Translations under genes and position numbers: made by a program
Origin: Hyphomicrobiales bacterium
Lineage (GTDB): Bacteria; Pseudomonadota; Alphaproteobacteria; Rhizobiales; JAJFHC01
Assembly (NCBI GenBank): GCA_021775835.1
Contig: JAJFHC010000210.1
Coordinates: 1 to 37,206 of the forward strand
Direction of reading: 5' to 3'
Length of the DNA stretch: 37,206 nucleotides
Notes under the pieces: model-generated
What the model was told of the DNA's origin: nothing
What the model saw: only the letters and a program-made list of their open reading frames with translations
The model's database searches: none
In this document: piece after piece, positions 26,477-33,777 of the stretch
Layout: every line of letters starts with the position of its first letter
Position numbering within the stretch: position 1 is the first letter of the stretch

Positions 26477-26513
26477 GCAAAAGGCCGTGCCGGTAGTTGT
26501 TACCGGCACGGCC
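26477..26513 (-). terminator. Strong hairpin between aapJ and aapQ (partial terminator or mRNA stabiliser)
   Basis: GGCCGTGCCGGTA (26483-26495) and TACCGGCACGGCC (26501-26513) form a perfect 13-bp stem with a 5-base loop. On the minus strand TTTT follows at once. It lies 35 bases after the aapJ stop and about 115 bases before the aapQ start. Such hairpins after binding-protein genes protect their mRNA and cut readthrough into the permease genes. Confidence 0.85.
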
Positions 26514-26547
26514 AAGATTTTAGTTTAGGAACATAGTATGTCCGATA

Positions 26548-27564
26548 TCAATGATACGGAGGTGCGTAGATCAAGCCACCCTTGTTCCAAAGTGCGTTAA
26601 GACCACGCTCAAGAGCAATCGGGGTCTTCGGACCAATGTTACGGTCGAAGATTTCACCATAGTTGCCAACAGCAGCAATGATCTTCGCTGCATAGTCCTT
26701 GTCCAGACCAAGCATGGCGCCCATATCGCCTTCGGAGCCCAGGAGCCGGTTGATTTCCGGATTGTTTGTTCCCTTGGCCATTTCGGCAACGTTAGCCTGT
26801 GTCACGCCGAGTTCTTCGGCAATGATCGTAACGTTCAAGACCCAACGAACAATGTCAGCCCACTGGTCGTCGCCATGACGCGTTGCTGGGCCAAGCGGCT
26901 CTTTGGAAATGATTTCCGGAAGAACAACATGGTCGCCTGGCTTCTCGAAAGTCGCACGAGTTGCCGCAAGACCAGAGGCGTCCGTCGTGTAGACGTCACA
27001 ACGGCCAGCAAGATAGTTTGTGCGGGCTTCGTCATTGGTTTCGATCGGAACGGCTTCGTACTTGAGATTGTTGGTACGGAAGAAGTCTGCAAGGTTCAGT
27101 TCGGTGGTCGTACCGGTCTGAATGCAGACAGAGGCACCATCAAGTTCCTTAGCGCTCTTGACGCCAAGAGAAGCTGGAACCATGAAACCCTGACCGTCGT
27201 AGTAGTTCACACCAACGAAAGACAATTTCACGTCAACGTCGCGCACGAAGGTCCACGTCGAGTTACGCCAAAGAACATCACCTTCTTTGGAGTTAAGAAT
27301 TGTGAAACGTGTCTTACCAGTCGAAGGAACGAATTTCACCTTCTTACCATCGCCGAGTACGGCAATCGCTGTAGCGCGGCAGAATTCGGCGTCGAAGCCC
27401 TTCCACTCACCACTGGCATCGGTATAGGCAAATCCGGTCAGGCCGGTCGACACAACGCATTTCAGTTCGCCAGCTTTGCGAACGTCTTCAAGTGTTCCCG
27501 CATTGGCGGAAACGGCTGCAAGCATGCCGACGGCGGCAGTTGCACCTAACAAAAGATGTTTCAT
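26548..27564 (-). CDS. aapJ: General L-amino-acid ABC transporter periplasmic binding protein AapJ
   Basis: Periplasmic receptor of the Aap system, 338 residues from the ATG at 27564. The signal peptide is MKHLLLGATAAVGMLAAVSA, with cleavage expected after ANA at about residue 22. The mature protein starts GTLEDVRKAGELKCVVSTGL. Family hallmarks follow: FDAEFCRATAIAVLG, WRNSTWTF, NYYDGQGFMVP, QTGTTTELNLADFF, CDVYTTDASGLA, EIISKEPLGP, AVGNYGEIFDRNIG and GGLIYAPPYH. The GGGAGA ribosome-binding site 8 bases upstream decides this start over the open frame to 27645. The leader carries an unusual double inverted repeat, and metC diverges upstream. Confidence 0.95.
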   Translation of the reverse strand: MKHLLLGATAAVGMLAAVSANAGTLEDVRKAGELKCVVSTGLTGFAYTDASGEWKGFDAEFCRATAIAVLGDGKKVKFVPSTGKTRFTILNSKEGDVLWRNSTWTFVRDVDVKLSFVGVNYYDGQGFMVPASLGVKSAKELDGASVCIQTGTTTELNLADFFRTNNLKYEAVPIETNDEARTNYLAGRCDVYTTDASGLAATRATFEKPGDHVVLPEIISKEPLGPATRHGDDQWADIVRWVLNVTIIAEELGVTQANVAEMAKGTNNPEINRLLGSEGDMGAMLGLDKDYAAKIIAAVGNYGEIFDRNIGPKTPIALERGLNALWNKGGLIYAPPYH

Positions 27565-27580
27565 ATACAAATCTCCCTCA

Positions 27581-27618
27581 CAACTTAAGTTGACCAATCT
27601 GGAACCTCCAAATTGGTC
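27581..27618 (-). promoter_or_regulatory. Double inverted repeat in the aapJ leader
   Basis: Two palindromes abut each other. CAACTTAAGTTG at 27581-27592 is a perfect 12-base palindrome that ends just before the aapJ ribosome-binding site. Next to it, 27592-27618 is an inverted repeat with outer arms GACCAAT and ATTGGTC and inner arms TGGA and TCCA. As minus-strand RNA it forms a 12-bp stem with one U-G pair and a three-base loop (GGU). It may be a repressor or activator site, or a leader hairpin that controls aapJ translation. The structures are seen directly; the function is inferred. Confidence 0.6.
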
Positions 27619-28001
27619 CAGAATCCGGTCCATAGCTTTTCTCAACCGAACCCGATTGATCGCTATGGTGCCGGAAGGCGGGCGAATGTCAACCCTCCTG
27701 AAGCTCCCTTGTCAACGGCAAATTTGCAACGACGAAACATTGGATATGCCGAAAACAGGCTGCAATACGACCATTGCGTCACCAAATTCGACAGGTTTTT
27801 CCCGATTGCCGGGCGAAAACTCATTCGTGTAGAAACAGATAACATCTGCTTCAAGAAAATTGAATTACTCGTTAATATTCATGGAATTCAGATCTGCCAG
27901 CACCGCTCTGCTGAAGTTCAATGACATTCATTGCGGAATTGGGTGGCTTCCGATAAATCTTTGCAACCATTATCAACCACCCAAACTGGCGTTAACTCAA
28001 G
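27619..28001. other. Divergent control region between aapJ and metC
   Basis: About 380 bases of non-coding sequence upstream of both genes. It is AT-richer on the metC side (27820-27990), where the metC promoter should lie. No textbook sigma-54 or NtrC site is obvious by eye. No RNA gene or SAM riboswitch is recognisable. Confidence 0.5.
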
Positions 28002-29171
28002 ATGACAGAAAAAACCAAGAGGCAGGCGACCCGGCTTGTCACCATGGGCCGTGACCCGGAAGCCAACCATGGCTTCGTAAACCCTCCCGTGTTTCATGCC
28101 TCAACTGTGCTCTATCCGACTATGGAGGCTGTAAAGGCCCGGTCGCAGAAATACGTTTACGGCCGGCGGACAACACCGACGACGGAATCTCTTGAACTGG
28201 CAGTAGCCGACATCGAGGGCGGCTATGCCACCCGCCTGACGCCATCGGGTCTTGCTGCTATCACCACAACGCTTCTGTCCGTTCTGAATGCCGGAGATCA
28301 TATTCTCGTCGCCGACACGGTTTATCGTCCCTGCAGAAACTTCTGCGATGCGGTCCTTTCCAGATTGGGCATGGAGGTCACATATTATGATCCGCTCATC
28401 GGCGACGGTGTGGCGGCGCTGATGAAGCCTAACACCAGGATCGTCTACACCGAAGCTCCGGGATCTCAGACATTTGAAATGCAGGACATTCCCGCGACCG
28501 CTGCCGCAGCTCATGCCGGCGGTGCCATGGTCATGATGGACAACACCTGGGCCTCACCGCTTTTCTGCGATCCGTTTTCGCTTGGCGTGGATGTCTCAAT
28601 ACAGGCTGCTACAAAATACATCGTCGGACATTCCGACGCCATGCTCGGCTGCATTACTGCCAACGAGGAATACTGGCCGCTGATCAAGAAGGGCCATGAG
28701 GATCTTGGACAATGCGCCGGACCAGATGACATCTATCTTTCCCAACGCGGCATTCGCACACTGGGCGTACGCCTCCATCAACATATGAAAAACGGCATAA
28801 CCCTGGCCCAATGGCTTGAGCAACGCCCGGAAGTCGACCGGGTATTGCACCCGGCCCTTCCTTCCCACCCGGGCCACGACATTTGGAAACGCGACTTCAA
28901 TGGAGCATCAGGCTTGTTTGCCTGCATTCTGAAACCAGTCGATGAAGCGCGGATCCATGCCATGCTCGATGGTTTTGAACTGTTTGGCATGGGATATTCC
29001 TGGGGCGGCTATGAAAGCCTGGTTATACCTTTTGACCCGCGCCCATACCGTAGCGTCACTCAGTGGCCCCATGTCGGCCAGGCATTGCGGTTCCACGCAG
29101 GCCTTGAGGACATAGACGACCTCAAGGACGATCTCACGGAAGGTTTTGACCGGCTAAGCGCTGCCGTCTGA
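28002..29171 (+). CDS. metC: Cystathionine beta-lyase
   Basis: PLP enzyme of the Cys/Met metabolism family that cleaves cystathionine to homocysteine, pyruvate and ammonia. The 389 residues have the substrate-binding tyrosine in DTVYRP (Y108), the cofactor aspartate in MMDNTWASP (about residue 180) and the PLP lysine K205 in AATKYIVGHSDAMLG. The C-terminal GMGYSWGGYESL is typical of MetC rather than of cystathionine gamma-synthase. No strong ribosome-binding site precedes the ATG. It diverges from the aap operon, an arrangement known in rhizobia, and ends in a strong bidirectional terminator. Confidence 0.94.
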   Translation: MTEKTKRQATRLVTMGRDPEANHGFVNPPVFHASTVLYPTMEAVKARSQKYVYGRRTTPTTESLELAVADIEGGYATRLTPSGLAAITTTLLSVLNAGDHILVADTVYRPCRNFCDAVLSRLGMEVTYYDPLIGDGVAALMKPNTRIVYTEAPGSQTFEMQDIPATAAAAHAGGAMVMMDNTWASPLFCDPFSLGVDVSIQAATKYIVGHSDAMLGCITANEEYWPLIKKGHEDLGQCAGPDDIYLSQRGIRTLGVRLHQHMKNGITLAQWLEQRPEVDRVLHPALPSHPGHDIWKRDFNGASGLFACILKPVDEARIHAMLDGFELFGMGYSWGGYESLVIPFDPRPYRSVTQWPHVGQALRFHAGLEDIDDLKDDLTEGFDRLSAAV

Positions 29172-29192
29172 ACTATCCGCCGATTACAAACA

Positions 29193-29231
29193 GAAGCGCC
29201 GCTGACCCGATGAGCCAGCGGCGCTTCTTTG
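29193..29231. terminator. Bidirectional terminator between metC and glnT
   Basis: GAAGCGCCGCTG (29193-29204) pairs perfectly with CAGCGGCGCTTC (29216-29227). TTTG follows on the plus strand and a TGTTTG tract on the minus strand. It sits between two convergent genes and can serve both. Confidence 0.85.
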
Positions 29232-29250
29232 TATCTGATGACCGGTTTAA

Positions 29251-30558
29251 CTAGACATCAAGGGCGTTGTCTCGCTCCCAGTCCGAGAAATGGTGCATGA
29301 AACTGTCCCACTCCTGCATTTTGAGCTTAGCGTAGGCGGTGTGGAACTCGGCCCCGAGCGCTTGCTTGGCAACAGCGCTCTTTTCAAACAACCGAATGGC
29401 ATCGAGCATGTTGAGCGGCAGTTTCGGAGCGTTCTTGACCTTGTGGCCTTCCGCATACATGTCGATGTCGTAGCGCTTTCCGGGATCGACCTTGTTCTCG
29501 ACTCCCCACATACCGGCTGCAATCATCGAGGCCTGGAGCAGATACGGATTGACCGCTCCGTCCGCCAGCCGGATTTCAATCCGGTTTGTGTCCGGTATCC
29601 GGATCATATGGGTCCGGTTATTGCCGCTGTACGTAACAGTGTTCGGCGACCATGTGGCGCCCGATGTCGTCCGCGGCGCATTGATACGCTTATAGCTGTT
29701 GACCACCGGGTTGGTAATCGCCGTCATCCCCTCGGCATTTTTCAAGAGACCGCCGATGAAGTTGTAGGCAAGCGGTGACAGGCCCAATTCGCCCTTTTTG
29801 TCTTCCATAAGGTTTTTCTTGCCTGACTTGTCCCACACCGAAACGTGGACATGGCAACCGTTGCCCGTGAGCGACTGCATCGGTTTGGGCATGAAGGTGG
29901 CACGGAAGCCGTAATTCTCAGCCACCGTCCGGACCATGTACTTGAAGAAGGTGTGGCGGTCCGCGGTTGTCAGGGCGTCGGTATAGTCCCAATTCATTTC
30001 GAACTGGCCGTTGGCATCCTCGTGATCGTTCTGATACGGGTTCCAGCCCAGTTGCAACATGTAGTCGCAGATTTCGGAAATCATGTCGTAGCGGCGCATC
30101 AGAGCCTGCTGATCGTAACATGGCTTGGCCTGGGTATCTGCGCCGTCGGCAAGTTCGGTGCCCTGGGGCGACAGAATGAAATATTCACACTCAACCCCGG
30201 TCTTCACCGTATAGCCCTGTTTCTGAGCCTGCTTCAGGACATTCTGCAGGACAATCCTGGGGGCATGTTCGACCGGCTTGCCGTTGAGATAGATGTCAGC
30301 CGGAAGCCAGCCCACTTCGGGTTTCCAGGGGAGTTGGATCAGCGCGTCGGCGTCAGGCAACGAGAACATATCGGAGTCGGCGGGCGTGAGATCCAGATGA
30401 GCCGCAAACCCGGCAAATCCTGCGCCGTCCTTCTGCATTTCCTTGATCGCCGCTGCCGGTACCAGTTTCGACCGAACAACCCCAAACAGATCGGTAAAAC
30501 TGATCAGGAAATACCGTATGCCTTTTTCCTTGGCGACTTTTGCCAGATCCACTGCCAT
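29251..30558 (-). CDS. glnT: Type III glutamine synthetase (GlnT) or gamma-glutamylmethylamide synthetase-like
   Basis: A glutamine-synthetase-fold ATP-dependent ligase of 435 residues. The GS N-terminal beta-grasp region covers about 1-100. The catalytic domain contains VECEYFILSP, GNGCHVHVS (ammonia/glutamate site) and NSYKRINAPRTTSGATWSP, which replaces the usual NSYKRL and SR segment. Two activities are known in this family: glutamine synthesis (GlnT) and ligation of methylamine to glutamate (GmaS). Sequence by eye cannot separate them. A GGAGGGAGAAA ribosome-binding site precedes the ATG. It is the last gene of the glx-like run, about 96 bases after the FMN protein. Confidence 0.88.
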   Translation of the reverse strand: MAVDLAKVAKEKGIRYFLISFTDLFGVVRSKLVPAAAIKEMQKDGAGFAGFAAHLDLTPADSDMFSLPDADALIQLPWKPEVGWLPADIYLNGKPVEHAPRIVLQNVLKQAQKQGYTVKTGVECEYFILSPQGTELADGADTQAKPCYDQQALMRRYDMISEICDYMLQLGWNPYQNDHEDANGQFEMNWDYTDALTTADRHTFFKYMVRTVAENYGFRATFMPKPMQSLTGNGCHVHVSVWDKSGKKNLMEDKKGELGLSPLAYNFIGGLLKNAEGMTAITNPVVNSYKRINAPRTTSGATWSPNTVTYSGNNRTHMIRIPDTNRIEIRLADGAVNPYLLQASMIAAGMWGVENKVDPGKRYDIDMYAEGHKVKNAPKLPLNMLDAIRLFEKSAVAKQALGAEFHTAYAKLKMQEWDSFMHHFSDWERDNALDV

Positions 30559-30654
30559 TTTCTCCCTCCGCGATAATTGATTTCTGTTTCCATCTGACGG
30601 TTATGACGAATTGCCGGATTGGTCAACCGCCTGTGACCGCTCCCGTTGGTGGCT

Positions 30655-31977
30655 TCAAAGGCTTTCCGATCCCGGAACCCAGTTTGTTCCCGCCAGAGGA
30701 ATTCCAGACATCGCTGCGGCTTCAACTGTCAGGGCGCGCAGGTCCTCAGGTTCCAGATTATGGACGTGGGACTTGCCATTGGCCCGCGCCAGAGTCTGCG
30801 CCTCAAGGGTCAGCACACTCAGATAGTTTGCCAGTCTTTGACCGGCTTTCGCCGGATCAAGCCTCGATGCAAGCCCGGCGTCCTGTGTCGTGATCCCGGC
30901 CGGATCAGTGCCTGCCTGATAATCTTCCCAATAACCGGCACCCGACCCCAGGGCACGGTATTCATCGTCGAACTCGGGGCTGTTGTCGCCGAGTGCAATA
31001 AGGGCGGCCGTTCCGATGGAAACCGCGTCCGCGCCCATGGCGAGTGCCTTGGCCACATCGGCACCTGAGCGAATGCCGCCGCCGACCACCAGTTGCACTT
31101 TGCGATGCATGTCGACTTCCTTCAACGCCGCAACCGCTTCCTTTACCGCAACAAGGGTCGGCATACCGACGTGCTCGATAAACACGTCCTGGGTCGCGGC
31201 CGTCCCTCCCTGCATGCCGTCGATGACGACCACGTCCGCGCCAGCCTTTACGGCCAGCATGGTGTCGTAGAAAGGCCGGGCGGCACCGCATTTGACGTAG
31301 ATCGGTTTTTCCCAGTTGGTGATTTCGCGCAACTCAAGGATCTTGATGGCCAGATCGTCAGGTCCGGTCCAATCAGGATGACGGCAGGCTGAACGCTGAT
31401 CGATGCCTTCGGGCAAGGTCCGCATCTGGGCAACCCGTTCGGTAATCTTCTGGCCCAGCAGCATGCCGCCACCGCCGGGCTTTGCCCCCTGGCCGACCAC
31501 GACTTCGATGGCGTCGGCCTTGCGCAGGTCGTCCGGGTTCATGCCGTAACGTGACGGCAGGTACTGGTAGACAAGCTGGCTTGAATGGCCACGCTCTTCC
31601 GGCGTCATGCCGCCGTCGCCTGTCGTGGTTGTGGTGCCCATGATACTGGCGCCGCGGCCGAGCGCTTCCTTGGCGTTGGCGGAAAGCGACCCGAAACTCA
31701 TGCCTGCAATCGTGACCGGGATCTTGATTTCGATCGGCTTCTTTGCAAATCGCGATCCGAGCACGACATTGGTGTCGCACTTTTCGCGATAGCCTTCCAG
31801 CGGGTAACGTGAAATGCTCGCCCCCAGAAACACCAGATCGTCGAATGTCGGCAATTGCCGCTTGGCACCAAATCCCCTGATCCGGTAAAGGCCTTCGTTT
31901 GCCGCACGGCGGATCTCGTGGATGACGTTTTTGTCGAACGCGTGGGATTCGCGCAGTCCCCAGTTTTCATAACTCAT
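30655..31977 (-). CDS. glxD: FMN-binding glutamate-synthase-like subunit (GlxD/MgsC type)
   Basis: A 440-residue protein equal to the FMN synthase domain of glutamate synthase large subunit. VTIAGMSFGSLSANAKEAL starts the barrel, and TTTTGDGGMTPEE corresponds to the SGEGG region. GQGAKPGGGG, VIDGMQGGTAA and VVGGGIRSGADVAKALAMGA form the FMN phosphate site. Classical enzymes have C-x5-C-x4-C binding a 3Fe-4S cluster just before a GIATQD motif. Here the three positions are A347, Y353 and D358 (YQAGTDPAGITTQD), so no cluster can be bound there. Partners are the separate amidotransferase and GXGXG proteins encoded upstream. The product could be glutamate or N-methylglutamate. Confidence 0.88.
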   Translation of the reverse strand: MSYENWGLRESHAFDKNVIHEIRRAANEGLYRIRGFGAKRQLPTFDDLVFLGASISRYPLEGYREKCDTNVVLGSRFAKKPIEIKIPVTIAGMSFGSLSANAKEALGRGASIMGTTTTTGDGGMTPEERGHSSQLVYQYLPSRYGMNPDDLRKADAIEVVVGQGAKPGGGGMLLGQKITERVAQMRTLPEGIDQRSACRHPDWTGPDDLAIKILELREITNWEKPIYVKCGAARPFYDTMLAVKAGADVVVIDGMQGGTAATQDVFIEHVGMPTLVAVKEAVAALKEVDMHRKVQLVVGGGIRSGADVAKALAMGADAVSIGTAALIALGDNSPEFDDEYRALGSGAGYWEDYQAGTDPAGITTQDAGLASRLDPAKAGQRLANYLSVLTLEAQTLARANGKSHVHNLEPEDLRALTVEAAAMSGIPLAGTNWVPGSESL

Positions 31978-31999
31978 GGCGCTGTTCCGTTAAGTCAGC

Positions 32000-32701
32000 C
32001 TAATAGGCATTCAGATTGTCGATTTTGAAGTTGTAGAGATTGCGGGCCGATCCAAAGCGCCGGAATTCATCCGTTCGGACGTCGGGGCACCTGCTGCGGT
32101 CGAGCAATCCACGCAGTTCCGCATGATGTTCGTCACGCATATCCTTTTCGATGCAATCCGCTCCCAGACTTTTGACCGAGCCACGGACGTAGATATGCGT
32201 TTCATAGAGCGAGTCGCCCAGAGCATCGCCGGCGTCGCCAAGCACAACAAGCCTCCCGGCCTGCCCCATGAAACAGCTCATATGTCCAACGTTGCCCTTG
32301 ACGACAATATCGCCGCCTTTGAGCGAAATCCCGCATCGCGCCGAGGCATTGCCTTCTATCACCAGAAGGCCACCGATCTGGGTGGCACCGGCCGACTGGC
32401 TGGCATCACCCTTCACCCAAACTTCACCGGACACCATGTTTTCGGCGACACCCTGACCGACATTGCCGTTGATCACGACACGGGCGGACTTGTTCATGCC
32501 GGCACAATAGTAGCCTGTGTGCCCGTCGATCTCGACGTCGAGTGGCGCATCAAGTCCGCAGGCCAGCGCGTGCACACCCTTTGGATTTGCGATCTTGAAG
32601 TGACCCGTGTTGGTCGTCCCGTTAAAAGAATGGAGTTCGGAATTGATCTGGCGAAGATCGTCGTGGGCCAAATCAAAACTGCGAATATTCTGGATATTCA
32701 T
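32000..32701 (-). CDS. glxC: GXGXG-domain glutamate-synthase-like subunit (GlxC/MgsB type)
   Basis: A 233-residue right-handed beta-helix protein matching the C-terminal GXGXG domain of glutamate synthase. Its repeats are visible as ARVVINGNVGQGVAE, GEVWVKGDASQSAG, GLLVIEGNASARCG, DIVVKGNVGHMSC and RLVVLGDAGDALGD. This domain holds the amidotransferase and FMN parts together around the ammonia tunnel. The ATG at 32701 overlaps the glxB stop codon by one base (TGATG), so the two are translationally coupled; an ATG-type start at 32719 also exists but overlaps glxB more. Cysteines are present but not arranged as a known cluster site. Confidence 0.9.
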   Translation of the reverse strand: MNIQNIRSFDLAHDDLRQINSELHSFNGTTNTGHFKIANPKGVHALACGLDAPLDVEIDGHTGYYCAGMNKSARVVINGNVGQGVAENMVSGEVWVKGDASQSAGATQIGGLLVIEGNASARCGISLKGGDIVVKGNVGHMSCFMGQAGRLVVLGDAGDALGDSLYETHIYVRGSVKSLGADCIEKDMRDEHHAELRGLLDRSRCPDVRTDEFRRFGSARNLYNFKIDNLNAY

Positions 32702-33606
32702 CACGCATGCCCTCCCCAACTGTAAACCACGGCAGGTTCCGGTTCCCAGACCTTGGCGCTCTCAATGTCAGGCAGGCCAACCAGGGCCCGGTATTCCGAA
32801 GCAAATGCGACATAATCATCTGTCTCCGCGAGGACGGCCGGTTTGCAGGCGATCGGATCTCTTAGCACTGCGAACCCTTCGCGCGTTCCAGCCACAAATG
32901 TGTAGAACCCGTCCAGGTCATCGAGAGACTCTTCGAGGGCCTGGTGCAGCGACCGGCCGTCGGCAAGCTTGCTTGAAATGTAGGCTGCAGCCACTTCAGT
33001 GTCGTTTTCGGTCCGGAATGTCATGCCCTTGTGGCGGCGCAAACGTTCCCGCACCTGATTGTGGTTCGACAAGGAGCCGTTGTGCACCAGGCACAGATCC
33101 AGGCCAGTCGAAAATGGATGAGAACCAGCCGTCGTAACCGCGCTTTCGGTCGCCATTCTTGTATGGCCCACAGCATGTGATCCGCTCTGCGCTTCCAGGT
33201 CGAACCGGGCCGCTACGTTTTCGGGAAGTCCGGTTTCCTTGTAAATCTCCACGGCCCTGCCGGCACTCATGATCTGCAGGTCCGGATCGTAGGCCTCGAT
33301 GATCGATGCCACCCGGTCGTCCGTATCGGCAACAGTCAGTGTTGTGTGGGTACTGCGGGTCACAGCAGAGACATCGCCGCCAACCGCCGCCTCCAACGTT
33401 GCGCGGAGAGCTGCCCAGTCAAATGCCTCATCTGGGTGATAGACCGTGTATTTTGTGATGCCTGCGTTCTCACCGTCGCTGTAAACCGCAACCCCCGCGC
33501 TGTCGGGACCCCGGTCGGTCATTTCCACCAACATAGGGACGAAGAGTTCGCCAAGCCTGGACCGCAGGCCATCGTCTTTCAGATAAAGTCCGACAATTCC
33601 ACACAT
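32701..33606 (-). CDS. glxB: Class II glutamine amidotransferase subunit (GlxB/MgsA type)
   Basis: An Ntn-type glutaminase domain of 301 residues that releases ammonia from glutamine for the synthase partner. The nucleophile is C2 in MCGIVGLY, exposed after removal of Met1. Family motifs follow: MTDRGPDSAGVAVY, AVGHTRMATESAV, CLVHNGSLSNHN (oxyanion-side asparagine and glycine) and RTENDTEVAAAY. The start is fixed at 33606 because Cys must be residue 2; an ATG at 33621 would bury it. It overlaps glxC by one base and is preceded by an inverted repeat about 40 bases upstream. Confidence 0.92.
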   Translation of the reverse strand: MCGIVGLYLKDDGLRSRLGELFVPMLVEMTDRGPDSAGVAVYSDGENAGITKYTVYHPDEAFDWAALRATLEAAVGGDVSAVTRSTHTTLTVADTDDRVASIIEAYDPDLQIMSAGRAVEIYKETGLPENVAARFDLEAQSGSHAVGHTRMATESAVTTAGSHPFSTGLDLCLVHNGSLSNHNQVRERLRRHKGMTFRTENDTEVAAAYISSKLADGRSLHQALEESLDDLDGFYTFVAGTREGFAVLRDPIACKPAVLAETDDYVAFASEYRALVGLPDIESAKVWEPEPAVVYSWGGHA

Positions 33607-33646
33607 CGTCAAAGAATCCATGAATTAGAGTGCGATTGCATATTGA

Positions 33647-33673
33647 ATGTCAGTAACACATTATTCCTGACAT
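33647..33673 (-). promoter_or_regulatory. Inverted repeat upstream of glxB, candidate operator
   Basis: ATGTCAG (33647-33653) and CTGACAT (33667-33673) are perfect 7-base arms separated by 13 AT-rich bases. The centre-to-centre distance of the arms is 20 bases, about two helical turns. It lies about 41 bases before the glxB start and downstream of the XRE-cupin regulator gene, which is the obvious candidate to bind it. Function is inferred. Confidence 0.5.
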
Positions 33674-33777
33674 GAAAATACATAATCACGGCAAGAACGA
33701 TCACAAGACGGACGAAGGCATCCCGGACACACATGGTGCGCCAGAACGAGTAGAACCACTCAAGTATTGAAAGCCGT

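Noticed and set aside
26551..27549. A 332-codon plus-strand open frame opposite aapJ
   Set aside because: The minus-strand frame is unmistakably AapJ with signal peptide and ribosome-binding site; the opposite frame is cysteine- and arginine-rich nonsense.
29193..29231. Inverted repeat between metC and glnT considered as a transposon end
   Set aside because: It is a single hairpin with flanking T-runs between convergent genes, so a bidirectional terminator explains it fully.
33609..33734. A 41-residue minus-strand frame with a hydrophobic middle between the regulator and glxB
   Set aside because: It spans the inverted repeat and the likely glxB promoter, has no clear ribosome-binding site, and is too short to support.
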